This document shows, piece by piece, positions 52,051 to 64,000 of a DNA stretch of 64,000 nt; position 1 is the stretch's first letter, and each line of letters opens with the position of its first letter. Where the stretch lies: the NCBI RefSeq assembly GCF_016859285.1, contig NC_053420.1, positions 28,759,045 through 28,823,044 of the forward strand. Direction: 5' to 3'. Both the position numbers and the translations under genes were made by a program. Below the pieces are notes generated by a model. It searched no databases. It saw only the letters and a list, made by a program, of their open reading frames with translations, and was not told the origin of the DNA. This DNA is from Xiphias gladius (taxonomy: Eukaryota; Chordata; Actinopteri; Istiophoriformes; Xiphiidae).

Positions 52051-55000
52051 GTTGAATTAGCACTGTTAAGAAAACAAAAAGAGGGCCTCAGGTTGGATGC
52101 AAACATTCAATTCAGTGAGGGTCCCAGAAGACCATAAAGCAATATTGCAATTATAGGTGACAACGTGCACAAACACCGTGAATATAAGATGATAGAGTAT
52201 AATATATTTCAGTAATCAGATTTACTGTGGTTTTGCCTTCTTCTGTTTCACCTGGCAGACTACTGCAGCATGAGATGCAGGCTGCACGCACTTGTATCTA
52301 TAGCAATACAGCTCTAAAGCCTATAACATTACGGTTACAGGTTATACACTTAATTTCAGTGATAGATTTTACTCAGTTAGGCCCTTTTTTTTAATCTTCA
52401 GACTTTAATGAGAATCGATAACTCAATTCCACACTGTCACATTTCCTCTGATCTTTATGGAAAAAAAAAAAAAAAAAATTTGCATATACCAAAATTGCTG
52501 CCCCCATGCCCTTATCAAACCTCTACGCTGATCCAGGATAACCATGTATTTTCAGTTTGGGGTCAGCATGTCGGACTGGCTGCATGACCCTGTTCCCGAC
52601 CTGGGTTTAATGCCGCTGATTTCACTCTTTTGTATGAAAGGGTGAACAGGAGTTTTTATAATAACGTTATGATTAAAAAATGGTACTGCACAGTATATCC
52701 AGTATAATGTGAAGATGAGCAACTCTGTTTAGCAGATGTTTAGCGGTGATGTATGTCCCCTACAGTTGCATACTATGGTTCTTAAAATGGTGACCACCTG
52801 GATTTGCTTTGACTGCAGCAAGGGTGCATTCCTTATCATGTGAGTGAAAGTATTGCTGTAGCTAGCCTCCAGTACGAATGACTACAGACTTAATCATCTT
52901 TATTAAGCCATTTCGTCTGTGCGTCTGACTGGCTGGCAGCTGTCCATCACAGTCATATATCTCAAAAAAAAGAAACACACCTTATCCATATACATTTTTA
53001 AAAATTCTTTTGCACTTTGTATTTATTTTAGTTTATTTGTATAGGGACAAGTACATCATATAGCATGAACCAAGAGCATATACCATAGCATTTACAGGCT
53101 AAGCTAATTTGCAATGCTCATCCCTAGTTGGACCTTTCATTACAGATTGTCAAATCTATGTGCATATAAATCACCTGATGCCTTTATTTTCTGTGTATGG
53201 AATTTTGACACTATTTTATTATTTTCTTATCCACAAGCCCATGTGGCATTTGGGTGCTTATGGAAATGTCTGATATGGCTTTTAAGCACATAAAGGTGGA
53301 ATTTATTTATTTATTAATTAATGTATATATTTTTTTAACGTGCAGTTGTTAACATGCTATACAGTCTCGGGTAAATCCAATGGGCTGTGGACATAACATG
53401 GCAAATAATACAAATTTTAAATGCACTATTGTTGCTCTTTATGGTGCGGAAGGACTTTCATATGCTGTGAGTTCTATAAAACAGCAGGCTATTTAGTTAG
53501 AAACTAAGTTGACAGACTTCTGGTGACAAAGTTACTTGACATAATGTAGCACTTTTTCATATAGAGAGTACATGTATTAATATACATGCTGATGCTGAAA
53601 TGCTAATGTTACTGTCATAATATGGCAGCAAGAGTGGTTACTGTGAAACTACAGCACAGTCTGCCTGCTCCTTCACTGGTCAGAACCACAGTAATTACAG
53701 AGCCACTGTCTTAGCTCATTCATTAACTAGCCTGATGAACCCAATTCCACCCTGTTTCAATTTCCTCAAAACTCATTTACTTTGTCTAAAGGTAAGATAC
53801 CGCAATCCAGCCGAGCCAAGCTCCCTGTGCCAAACTCAAACGGAAGTTATTGTAATCACAGTTTAATGTACGTCGACACACTAGTCATAATCACGATTAA
53901 CAATCTTGTATTTTTCAAAAGCTGTGATATGACCAACTTACGTGAGTGTGCTAAATTGGTAATTGCAATCTTTCAGAGGTTATGGATGCTGACAATTGCA
54001 AAAGAAGTGGCTATTGGTCAAGACTGCAGAAGGTCACTATTTGATTGTTGAAAGCTATACCTGAACAACTGATCCTAACAGCTGAGCCTCAGATGTTCTA
54101 AAATGGCCAGCAGAGGTTACCACTTTTAATTTAGGTAACAACATGGCCTTTCTTCTGCCTCCACCATCAGACCATCAAACTTTACATTTACAAGTTTTAA
54201 GTTGTCAGGTGTCTAATGTGCATTATAGCCCTGCAGGACTGCAAACCTGGCTGTACCATAGCCTTGTTTCCTTTGGAGAAAAAAGAACAATTTAAAATGT
54301 CTGTGCTACTGTGTTTGCTTTAAACCCATTTACCTGGGCATCCTTTACTTGCTTGGTAACATGACATGAACATTTTGCCAAAAATGTTCCTATTTCTGCT
54401 TACATTAATTCAAATACATTTCATATGTAGAGCAACTGATAGCTGATTTTGTGCTCAGCTGTCACTGCTGTCCTTTTTTGCTGAAAACTGCTTAACAGAT
54501 TGAATCTGACGGACCATACATTTCCAGATACGTTCAAAACCATAATCCTTTCTTTGTCATTTAGTTTTTTTTCCTGTTTTAGACCTCGTGGATCGAAGGT
54601 TGCAAATAAATGAGATGAAAATTGAAAAAAATCCTCACATTTCCAACATGTCTTGAAGCAAATTTACCTAAGGCTTTCACTAAAGCATGTAGTTATTGGG
54701 AAATGTGAAACATTATCTGTTGAGAATAAATTGTTATTCAAATTAACCACTATTGAAATTGATTTCATGTGGTTAATTTTAGTTGCTTTCATTGTCAAAC
54801 TCATAACCTACTACACACATCCACAAAATTAGAAGTGTACACATCCAGTTCACTTTCTCAATTTGCTCAGCATTTGAAATTGAATGTGTGGAAACAAATG
54901 CGTCCCATGCGCAGTGTAAGGTAAAGCGTCAATTGCTGTCTGGTAGTTTAATTGTTTGGCTCATGTCGCTAAAAAAATCAGTAGCCCTGGAGATGTGAAA

Positions 55001-55350
55001 TTAAAATAGCTACAAAAATATGCGTTGTACTGCAACAATCTTTTTGGAAAATTCCAGCAGAGTGTTGGAGGCCCTGGGTGGAATAACCTTTGTTTTTTAT
55101 GCTCATTGAATTTCAGGTCCACCCACACGTGTGGTGAGTTTGAGTAGGTTCTGTTCAATTGTAGGTTGTGCTGAGGGCAGGTTTGGAATGTGAGTTCTTC
55201 CCATAATGCTGTGTGTGTGTGTGCGTCCTTGTGTCGGTGTTGAAGTGTTGGAAATGATGTAAAGTTGCTGAATCCTGATCAGAATGCAAAATATTGCTCA
55301 GTATTTGGCAGGTGTGTGTAATGTGATGAGAAACCGTTAAAATGCATGCC
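52051..55350. other. Upstream of nucks1, no gene seen
   Basis: AT-rich DNA with scattered homopolymers. No open frame resembles a known family. In human the gene beyond NUCKS1 on this side is RAB29; I looked for its GTPase motifs (GDxxVGK, WDxAGQE) and found none in the window. Confidence 0.5.
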
Positions 55351-55384
55351 CCGTCTCTAACGGCCTGTGTGTGTCTGTCGGTCT

Positions 55385-55404
55385 CTCTCTCTCTCTCTCT
55401 CTCC
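55385..55404 (+). repeat. (TC)n microsatellite
   Basis: A short CT/TC run followed by CTTCTTCTTCC, making a pyrimidine-rich strand immediately before the X-box-like palindrome. Confidence 0.85.
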
Positions 55405-55453
55405 TTCTTCTTCCACACCAGACTTCAGCATCATCCCTGGGATGAGCAGGTGT

Positions 55454-55467
55454 GTTGCCACGGCAAC
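55454..55467. promoter_or_regulatory. X-box-like palindrome (RFX-type site)
   Basis: GTTGCCACGGCAAC consists of two perfect 6-bp inverted half-sites separated by two bases, the classical arrangement bound by RFX factors. It sits in a locally CpG-richer block (55430-55600) inside otherwise AT-rich DNA. No gene start is evident next to it. Confidence 0.5.
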
Positions 55468-55699
55468 CAGGGAAGTGACACTCTCACTTTCTCTTCGTAG
55501 CGTCACAGTTGACTCTGGATCAGCCGCAGCTCTGTTCTGTTCGGCATGCAACTGTAGAAAAGTCCTTGAACCTCAGAGACATGTTCATATAACGCCTCCG
55601 GGGTTGATGACTAGTGAAGAGTCTGTGCGCCATCACTGTCTGGCCGGTAGGGAACTGTACTGACCTGTAGCTAAGAACTCTATAGACAGATTAGAGACA

Positions 55700-58600
55700 G
55701 ATGATCCATGATGTTCCATGAAATTCAAAGATAATCATTGTTTGTTTGTTTTTCCACTCAAATCAGCATCTCATATCTAACTGTTGAGGTGTGAAAAATG
55801 TTGACATACACTCCTGATAAAAATGTTAAGTTGCAGACAGAAATGATCAGTTGACAGTGCACTACACAATTTCCTTGTCTGTGTAGCACTGCCCCCTTTT
55901 GGCTTATATCTTAAACTGCAATGCAGCAAGAAAAAAAATGCCTGCAAGTGCAACCTGATGCAACACAGGTGCTCAAGCAGCCCACAATAAGAGTTGGGAG
56001 TTTCAAAATGGGAAGGTTCAGCAAGGTTTAGCAAATGTTTTTCGCCTAACAGAGAGTAGGTGTTACTTTTTGAGAGAACGTATGTAAAGATGGGTGACGA
56101 TTAAAAGAGAAAACCAAAATAAAGCTCTAATACTCATTGTCTCAGATTCACAAAGTCTCTGAACTAATACTTTTACTCAAGTACTGTAATTAAGTGCAGT
56201 TTTGAGACATGTTTCCTTTCTTGAGTATTTCAATTTTATGATACTTTATTTCTACCCCACCACCTTTCAGAGACAAATATGGTACTTTTTACTCAACTAC
56301 ATTTATCTGACAGCCATAGTTACTAGTTACTTTTCAGATTCACATTTCACATGATAAGTCATATGATAAGCTTAGAAAATACAATTAACTGTTAAAGATT
56401 ACACTGGTGGTTCCCAGCTTTTTTGTTATCCCTTATAAGATGTCTCAATGTCTAGATTTCCCGTCTGAACTTTAGATGGTTCAACTGCTGATGAGGGAAA
56501 AAGTACCCAGTATTTCAAAACAAAAGTAAAGATTAGAGATAAGTATAGAAAAAGAACACAAATTCCTGTAGCAGAGGTTTTTTTCCTCCTCACATCAAGA
56601 CCCCTTAGATTTATCTTCTGCCCCTTTGAAAGAGCCCACACCCCTGGTTGGGAACCATTGAACTGACTTACCTAGAGGTATATAAAGTAGTTCAAACTAG
56701 CCTTGAGCAGGTGCAACAGTGAAATGTTGCGTATACATTGATGCATCAGTATTAACAATCTAATAAAATGATGCATATTAATATCAGTCCCAGGGGAAAA
56801 TTTCTCTGTAACAAGTTCTTTTGATACTTTAAGAGCATTTTAATAATACTTCTGTACTGTCTTTTTACATTGTAGTATTGGTACCTTTATTTTAGTAAAG
56901 GATCTGACGACTTCTGAGTGCTTTTGCAGAACTTTCATTTGTAGTAAAACATGGTGTGTTTGATACCTTAATAAAGGTTATTTCAAGGCACCAACTTCAT
57001 ATTTTGTGCATTTTCTAATTAAAACATGCTCTTTCCAGTGGTATGATTTTTTTTTAGGGTAGACTTTCTCATACATGGGAAATATGCACTTGAAATATAG
57101 GAGTGAAATCTGTTTTTTTAATTTTTAATGCCTCATGAATTAGAAATTTTGATTCCTTTCAGACATGCACCGAGTTGCTAAGAACGTACTATAACACGAG
57201 TATTATACATAAAAATTTTAAAGATCAGATGTGGTTCAGTGTTAAGATTTAGTGGGCTCCAAATCACAAAAGAGTTTTTTAAATACAATTTTCAGCAAAC
57301 CATAACTTGGCAAATATGCAATAGTAAGCCAACCATTTTAGCAGTTAAGGACATCTAATAGTGTAGAACAATCCCTGAAAATTTCAAGCATGTAGCATGA
57401 ATAATTCAAAAGTACTTTCTTATGGAATTTTGCAGATTGTTAGAAGCGCTCGTTCATTAGGGCCATGACTCCTTTTTTAAAGCCTCCATATCTCAGAAAC
57501 GTAAGAAGATATAAGCCGCAAATTTTGCTGACTAGTTGTTGGGTACAATCACATTATTTACATAACGTATGAAGCAAATCCAAGCTGGTCATTCGGGAGG
57601 CCTCTGTTAATTTGACATTCAATGACCCAGTAAGACTATTTGTGACCCTTAATCCTTGCGATATAAACATTCTCCACCCCAAGTCTATGGATTCCAGTAC
57701 CATTTCATGATGGAAAAACATCCAGAAAAATGTCTCGGAGGCCTCCTGCAGAATAATCCATCATCCATTATTCATCCCTACGCTCAGCATGTTCCAAATA
57801 CTCACATTTGTATGTCAGACTTCACTGTTTCCGTCTCAGTCATCACACACACAACCCTGTCGTGTGTGAGTCTTGTTAGCGGGAATGTGCGTCGGCTAGT
57901 GCACGTGAGGGCGCTCCTGCTTAGACATCACTGAAGCTATAAAACACACATGATGATCCAAGAATTTGTAAACACATTTGTTAAAGGATGTCAAACAAAT
58001 ATGATGTATAATAACACCCATAAAGGGCCAAAAACAAAAAGCAGAAAGTGCTTAAAAAATGGACTGGGGTTTGTTGTATGTCAGTGGTGCAGGATAAGCA
58101 TTTGGTGCTTTTATTTTAAGGCACTGAACACCTACTCTTTTCACTTATCCAGAATGATTATACCTTTGCCCAGGTTTGAGCTGGGCTCACCTATGCTGGA
58201 ATTATGTCGCCGAAATTCAGGAACAAATATCAATAAAATAGGCGTAACCTTTCTCACCACCAATGGTGCAACAAAACTAACCGGATGGCCAGACTGTTAT
58301 GGTTCAACGCTGTCTCTCCCTCATTCCCCGTGTTTTCGCCCGTTCTCCCTCCTTTGTGTGGTTGTTAGTCCCCAGGTTGTCTTTCTCCCAGTCTCTTTGT
58401 GTGTATGTGTGTTTGACTGGCCGGGTCTGGCTATCCAGTTCATTGGCCTGCCAATCCACCTGAGCACCTAGTTCCTAGTTTCTGTTTTTTACCTGATTTT
58501 GAGGCTCTGTCTATTGAGGGGATGGGCTTGTGTCAATGTATAATAATTGGTTTAGTAAAAGCTAGTGCCTATTAGTTAATTGACAGTATAATATTTAACA

Positions 58601-58960
58601 GTTATTAGTGAGTTTAATAGTTTTAATGGTGAACTTGTATTGACAATGTCTGTTTCCAAGGTCAGCAATGAACTTTGGATCACCACTTCCAAGGCAACAT
58701 GGACGAGTATTCTTTATGGTGAGCAGAGAAAAGGACATTTCATGACAATGGGACAAACTCCATCTGCTTATGCAGATTTAGTGATAAGATCAAAACCAAT
58801 AGTTTTATCACATTTTCAATACCTTTTATCATTTCATTTGATATTGTGTTTTCCTTAATAAAGTTCAATTAAGTTTTTGCAAACTGACTGACTGTGTTGG
58901 CTGGTTTCTGGTGATTTGGGCAGAATATATTGGAGCATGTGTTGGGTACTGTCTGCTCTG
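55700..58960. other. Intergenic with common repeat fragments
   Basis: Segments at 56150-56400 and 56680-56900 carry TACTCAAGTACTGTAATTAA-type and TTTTAGTAAAGGATCTGACG-type pieces related to the MITE at 58961-59359. No gene is recognised. The 173-residue frame at 57950-58471 has no identifiable domain. Confidence 0.45.
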
Positions 58961-59359
58961 CAGTGGTGGAAAGGTATTAAGATCCTTTACTTTAGTAAAA
59001 GTACCAATACAACTATTTAAATCAAACCGTCTGAGACATTCAGAGACGTTTAGAAGGGAACTCTTACTTTGTTGCAACTGCTATCAGCTCATATGCATCT
59101 GACAAGTGACAAGGAGCTTCAACCAGACACTGCTTTAACCCTGGAGCCACTGATTTAATCTTTAAATCTGGTCTTTATTTTATAAACTTGTTATATGTTT
59201 TTTAATATTTGTTAATCTGAGAAGTAACCAGTAATTATGTCTGTCAGATAAATGTACTGGAGTAACAATTAGTCAAAAGTAGCATAAAATGGAACAAGGT
59301 CTTCAAAATTGTGCTTATAAAGTACTTTAGTAAATGTGCTTAGTTATTTTCCACTACTG
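58961..59359. mobile_element. MITE with CAGTGGTGGAAA termini
   Basis: Left end CAGTGGTGGAAAGGTATTAA and right end TTATTTTCCACTACTG are inverted repeats. The interior contains AGATAAATGTACTGGAGTAA and CAAAAGTAGCATAAAATGG, characteristic of this abundant fish repeat. About 399 bp, no coding capacity. Confidence 0.75.
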
Positions 59360-61490
59360 TTGCTCTGTACCTAATAGGTAAACGGTTTTGCTTGGGCCAA
59401 CTAGTAGGTTAATCTGGCCCTGCCCTGGTTCTGCATCTGATGTTGAATAAGGTAAATGCACATGAAATTAATGTGAAATTCTGCTGCTCACATGAAACTT
59501 CACGGTTTGAGTGATTACTGTTAATCTACACAGCCACTCACTGGACAGCTATGAACTATTATCTCAGAGGTAAGAGATTACTGATGAGATTAGGTCCAAC
59601 GGGACCCAGACATTTCTAATAACAAGTCCTCTTGACTTTACCGTTCCTCCCATAGAGGGCAATGCAGGACTGCATTTGGCCCACAGCGAATCTGGATTAC
59701 AGCTTGCCAGAGTGCAGAACACATTGCGAATTCTAGTCAGCCACTACTGGTGGATGCCTGCTGGCCAAATGTTTGACTCACTACCTCTGTCTCTGTGTGT
59801 GTGAACGCCTGATTAAAATGTCTCTTGACCTGGCTGTGACACCCTCAGTTGGCGAACTCATTGTTTGACAATCTGCAAACAACCTGGTGATGCTCTGAGA
59901 AAGATACAGAAAAAGCAACAGGGTTAGGAACTTCCATAAATGAACCCCCTATTCAAAGGCTTATTGTGCCTCCTGGCACAATGATTGTTCTTACACATCA
60001 TCCTCCTCCACTTTGGAGTTGATTCCCCCATTTTCTCTGCTCTGTTCTCAGATGAGTAGCTGCAGGCAACGCTGTAGATAACTGGAGCAAGAAATACAGG
60101 GAGTGTGGGAGAGATAGATGGAGAGGAGGCTGTGCTGCTTAATTTAATTCTTAACTCTGGGATTTATGTAAAGCACGTGTATGTATAGAAAATAGTGCTA
60201 GACATACATACACACAAACAAACCGACAGCCTTGCAACGGTATTAAATGTTAGATGAGGCAGTCTAATTACACATTGGTCTGGGTCTGTCCTTAACAATC
60301 AGGATTTAAACGACCAGTTCACCCAAATAACAAACAAACATTTACCGGATAATCCACAACACGCAATCAATTTCATAGGGACTATCTCTTTACTAGAAAG
60401 AGGCTTCAGTGCATCATGTTCAGAGTGAGGTTTACGGTTAATCCGCAGCAGTGGTTTTTTTCATACCCCCCTCTGAAAGCCCCTTGAAGCATACACTGAT
60501 TGAATTTTTAGCACCTGGCAACAATACTGCGGAACCGAAATGATCTTGTCATGTCTGAAATGAAAAATGCAAGTTCAACTTTGAGAGCCAGACTTTTTAC
60601 AAAACACAAAAGACTCTCCAGCTAAACTGACAGGGAACTGACTGATGTGTTGGCTTGATGAGCTTCACTTGATTTTGTTTTCCTCCCTGTCAGAAGTTTG
60701 TCCATCTTGTACTTTGCTTATCTCTTTGCTTTCTGAATAAGTCTCGCTGTCCTGAATCTAAATAGCCATGCAGGCATCAGAGCCCTCTTGTTTCTTCATC
60801 GTTCCCAAATTAAGCAGATTCACAAAAATTTTTGCAGGGGAAATGTTGACATTGACGGAAAAACGTAGGTGGAACTAAAAACATTAATGATGGCATTGCT
60901 CCAGCAGTTATTTCAATGCATGCAGAGCTTAATAATTTAATTTAGAACTGAAACAATTAGTCAATTAATCATTAGTTGATCTAAAAATAAAATCTGAAAC
61001 TATTAATCATATTAGTCATTTTTTAAGCAAAAATTTAAGTAAACATTGTTGGGTTCCAGCTTTTCAACTCTGAGGATTGGCTGCTTTTGTTTGAAATATA
61101 TGGCAGTAAGCTTTGAGCTGGAATAATATGGACTGGAAAAAAGCTTCACTGCTAAATTTTATTTAAACGTAATGTTTCAATTCTTGAGCACCACAGCGAA
61201 AAATCCATTCACCTCCATCGTAATGGGGAGGAGGTAGGCAGATATGTCTAAAGCACTATAGGTGAGTTAATAGTATAATTATTAATCTGTTTATTAATTA
61301 TTATGTATACATGTGTGAAATGTCTGTCATCCTTTATTTTTTTATTATTAAGAAGAAACAGGAGACATAAATATAGGGAATGAATACACATCTACGTAGA
61401 CACAAGACAAATCCCTACTCCTGCAAGTTAGGGGTTGCAGTATGGTGCGTATAATATACTGTATGCGTATTCAAATACATGCATGTGCAC
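59360..61490. other. Intergenic, no gene seen
   Basis: AT-rich unique-looking DNA. Nothing resembles an exon of a known gene. Confidence 0.5.
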
Positions 61491-61492
61491 AT

Positions 61493-62660
61493 ACACTACC
61501 AGTCAAAAGTTTTGGAAAACCCCCATTTTCCCAGTTTTTATTTAAATTTAAGCAGTTCAGTCCATGTAATAACCTTAAATAGTACAAAGGTAAGCAGTAA
61601 ACTGCCCAAGATTAAAAAAAAGTTAAAGGTGCTATATGTAAGTTTTTGCTATCGCTACATAGCTAAAGTTATTATTAACAGCTGTTTACTTACCCGTCTA
61701 GAAGAACAGGACTTCAGTATTGAACTTCATTCCTTTACTCACCAAGAGCTGTCTCCAGTGGTGGAAAGCAACAAAAATATTAACTCTTGTTTTGCTTCTA
61801 TTCCATCACTTCTTTTCTTCTGCTGAAGTTAGGATGCTAACCAGCTAGCCCCGGCCCATCCTGCCCGGTGATACCACTTCGTGATAGTGAGTCACTGTAG
61901 CGTCCAGTCTGCCCTCTTTCCAACATGAGAGGATGAAGAAGTAGCGCTGCCCAGAAGGGGCGCATTCTAAGCTGTTGTAAACAATGATGTTAGAATACGA
62001 GCAACAATGGCTGCAGCTCTTGGTAAATAAACAGCTGTTAAGGCTAATACTGGCTATGTAGTGATAGCAAAAACATACATATAGCACATTTCAGGTCACC
62101 AAGAAATGAAAAATCATGTAGATTTCATACAAAAGGGGCCTTTTTCAGGGATTAAGAAATAGGTTAATTCACAGTTGTTCTGAACCAGTAGAAGTGAGTG
62201 AAGCCTTGAAGGTTAATGCAAACAATTCCTAGAGGTTCCCCGACTTTTGCTGATTACTCTTTCTGTACAACGGCAGTGTTGGAACAAGCTGTGTTACTTC
62301 ACCCTCTGATGCTTTATTAGGAGAACACTGTGCTGCAAGAAGTAGATCTGTATTTTTCTATCAGAATGGTGAGAAAAAGACAAGTAACACAGGAAGACAG
62401 CCTGGTTGGTCAGGGGTTCATCCTACAGCAAGATAATGACCCAAAACAAAAGAAGTAGTAGTGCACAGTCTCAAGACTTAAACCCCATGGAGCTGGTTTG
62501 GGATGAACTGGACAGAAGGTGAAAGCAAAGCAACCTACAAGTGCAACACATCCTTGGGAACGTCTGCAACAGTTTTGGGAAGAAATTTCTGAACAACGTT
62601 TGATTTCCATTCTGGGGAGAACACCACAATTGTGTCCGGCTGCTGGATGAAGCAAATTTA
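61493..62660 (+). mobile_element. Tc1/mariner-like relic, plus strand, interrupted by a MITE
   Basis: It starts at CACTACCAGTCAAAAGTTTT, a typical Tc1-type terminus. After the nested element, the plus strand shows translated remnants such as LQQDNDPK (from 62422) and a tract equivalent to SLDLNPMELVWDELDR (62470-62520), followed by AACAACGTTTGATTTCCATT. These correspond to the last catalytic aspartate and the glutamate region of Tc1 transposases, with frame breaks. The right terminus is not evident. Confidence 0.75.
61626..62091. mobile_element. MITE nested in the Tc1 relic
   Basis: Long inverted termini of about 65 bp. The left reads AGGTGCTATATGTAAGTTTTTGC and includes TTAACAGCTGTTTACTTACC. 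The right, inverted, reads ATGTGCTATATGTATGTTTTTGC and includes TTAACAGCTGTTTATTTACC. The interior has no transposase; the 115-residue plus and 80-residue minus frames are artefacts of the element. Confidence 0.82.
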
Positions 62661-62699
62661 GATTAAATTTAGTTCAACCAGAACATGCCATGATTCCTT

Positions 62700-63600
62700 G
62701 TTTTAAAAATCTCAACATATAAATATGCACATACAAACATATATATATATGTATCACCACATTTCATAAAGGGGATATACTTCACCAAAGACAAAACTTC
62801 AAACTTTTCTTCCTTCATCCCATGTTTTTCTGGCTGCCATTTGTTCCGAATGAATAATATCCAAACATTCAATGTAACCATGACTAATTAAGCAAAGAAT
62901 CATCATTTAGGAGTAGGGCTGTTTGGAAGCAAGGCATATTCTGACATATAATATTAGATAAATCCATACTTATGATACTACCGGTCATGACGCTGCTTTC
63001 TCTCTATTATCTTGTTCACATGTGAGTTTAGAGTGACGCCTGTCGAGTAACCCATCTGTTCTCCAACATTTGCCTTCTGATTTGATTTCACTGGCACTGT
63101 GTTCAGTGAAGCTTCTCACCACAGCACTGGTTAAGCTTTTCTTACAACGCGAAGGTCGGCTAAATAAAATATCTGAATAGGTCAAGACTTTGAAAAGCTG
63201 CACCATTCACACAGCAGCTTCTGACTGCTTTTAGTTTGTCAGTCTGAAGTTACACAGAAGCAAAATAAATAAGAATGAAAAGAGGGAGATGCATATCACA
63301 TCTGAACTTGTGCTGGTTTCTCAGAGGACAGAAACCGAAGTAAACATACAATTTGTAAACAAAATGAAAGATGAAACAGTAGCCCCCTGGTTTGACTGAA
63401 GTTTCATTATCAGCTCTTCATACGAGCGTATCCTAACATTATGTTGTGGGTTTAAAGGTTGGTATAAAACTAAGAGCAAAGCGAGAACTGCGTGTTCTTG
63501 ACAATTCCCTACTCTCTCCCCAAACAGAGATGTGCTGACAGTCGTACGACTTGAAATGTAAATAGGTCCGACATCATTATTCACCCGTCATCCCATACTC
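62700..63600. other. Intergenic, no gene seen
   Basis: No domain, splice-bounded frame or repeat class could be assigned. A short AT-rich run lies near 62738. Confidence 0.5.
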
Positions 63601-63604
63601 TGTT

Positions 63605-64000
63605 TTTGTGTCTGTGCGTGTGTGTGTTTGTGTGTGTGTGTGTGAGTGTGTGTGTGTATGTTTAGGCCAGGGGGGTAACAGTAGGGAATTAGAGTATTTG
63701 ATCAGACCCCCCTCGGTTTCTTGTGAATCTCAGTAACAGGAGTTCATCTGTGGGACAGTCGGTGACGCTGAGCACATCAGCTTCATTGAAGCGATTGTCA
63801 GATTTTGGGAATCATGCATACGTGTGTGTGTGTGTGTGTGCGTGTGACTTGTGTGTGTTTGTGTGACACTGCGAGCTCCAGCATCTGTCTCCTCCATCCC
63901 ACACATCCAATTCACAAGGTATCACTGCGACATGGAAACAGTAAGCCATGGAACTCCTACGCATCCAAGTCATCTTGTGTGTGTGTGTTTTTGTGTGTGT
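63605..64000 (+). repeat. Cluster of (GT)n microsatellites at the window end
   Basis: Three GT runs (63615-63659, 63822-63846 and 63974-64000), the last cut by the window edge. Confidence 0.9.

Noticed and set aside
57950..58471. 173-residue plus-strand open frame
   Set aside because: No recognisable domain, no splice support, mixed composition; probably chance.
52051..64000. Expected neighbour rab29 beyond nucks1
   Set aside because: I looked for Rab GTPase motifs on both strands and saw none; the gene is either outside the window or absent.

Overview
The window looks like nuclear DNA from a ray-finned fish, probably a percomorph teleost. It has spliced vertebrate genes with GT-AG introns, long AT-rich introns, many GT/CA and AT microsatellites, Tc1/mariner and PIF/Harbinger remnants, and several short dispersed repeats I recognise as common in percomorph genomes. 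There are no bacterial, organellar or viral gene arrangements. All three recognisable genes lie on the minus strand.

Layout by increasing coordinate. (1) 1-12.3 kb: a Kruppel-like factor gene of the KLF15 type. The last coding exon is at 4636-4804, the main coding exon at 8962-10076, and a probable non-coding first exon with its promoter at about 11.7-12.2 kb. Intron 2 carries a 1.46 kb Tc1-like element. (2) 12.4-16 kb: intergenic, with a palindromic element and a retroelement fragment. (3) 16.1-29.7 kb: a broken copy of slc45a3, a sugar-transporter-like membrane protein gene of the major facilitator superfamily. Its coding remains are spread over at least six exons. They carry a frameshift, in-frame stops, an internal deletion and a mutated splice acceptor. 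(4) 29.8-36 kb: intergenic, with one pair of unassigned open frames that have good splice sites (34.5-35.05 kb). (5) 36.1-52 kb: nucks1, eight coding exons giving 303 residues, with a U-tract-rich 3' UTR and a GC-rich promoter around 51.6-52.0 kb. (6) 52-64 kb: no recognisable gene; repeats, including a Tc1 relic interrupted by a MITE, and microsatellites.

In human, SLC45A3 and NUCKS1 are neighbours in the same orientation on 1q32.1, so this block keeps an old gene order while the transporter copy has decayed. A plausible reading is that this is one of two loci left by the teleost genome duplication, with slc45a3 kept elsewhere; that is inference. nucks1 here has one coding exon that is absent from human NUCKS1 (residues 69-119). 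It has the same length (153 nt) and intron phase as the later exon for residues 170-220, which points to internal exon duplication. The genes do not form a pathway. klf15 is a zinc-finger transcription factor, nucks1 a chromatin-associated acidic/basic phosphoprotein, and the slc45a3 relic should make no protein.
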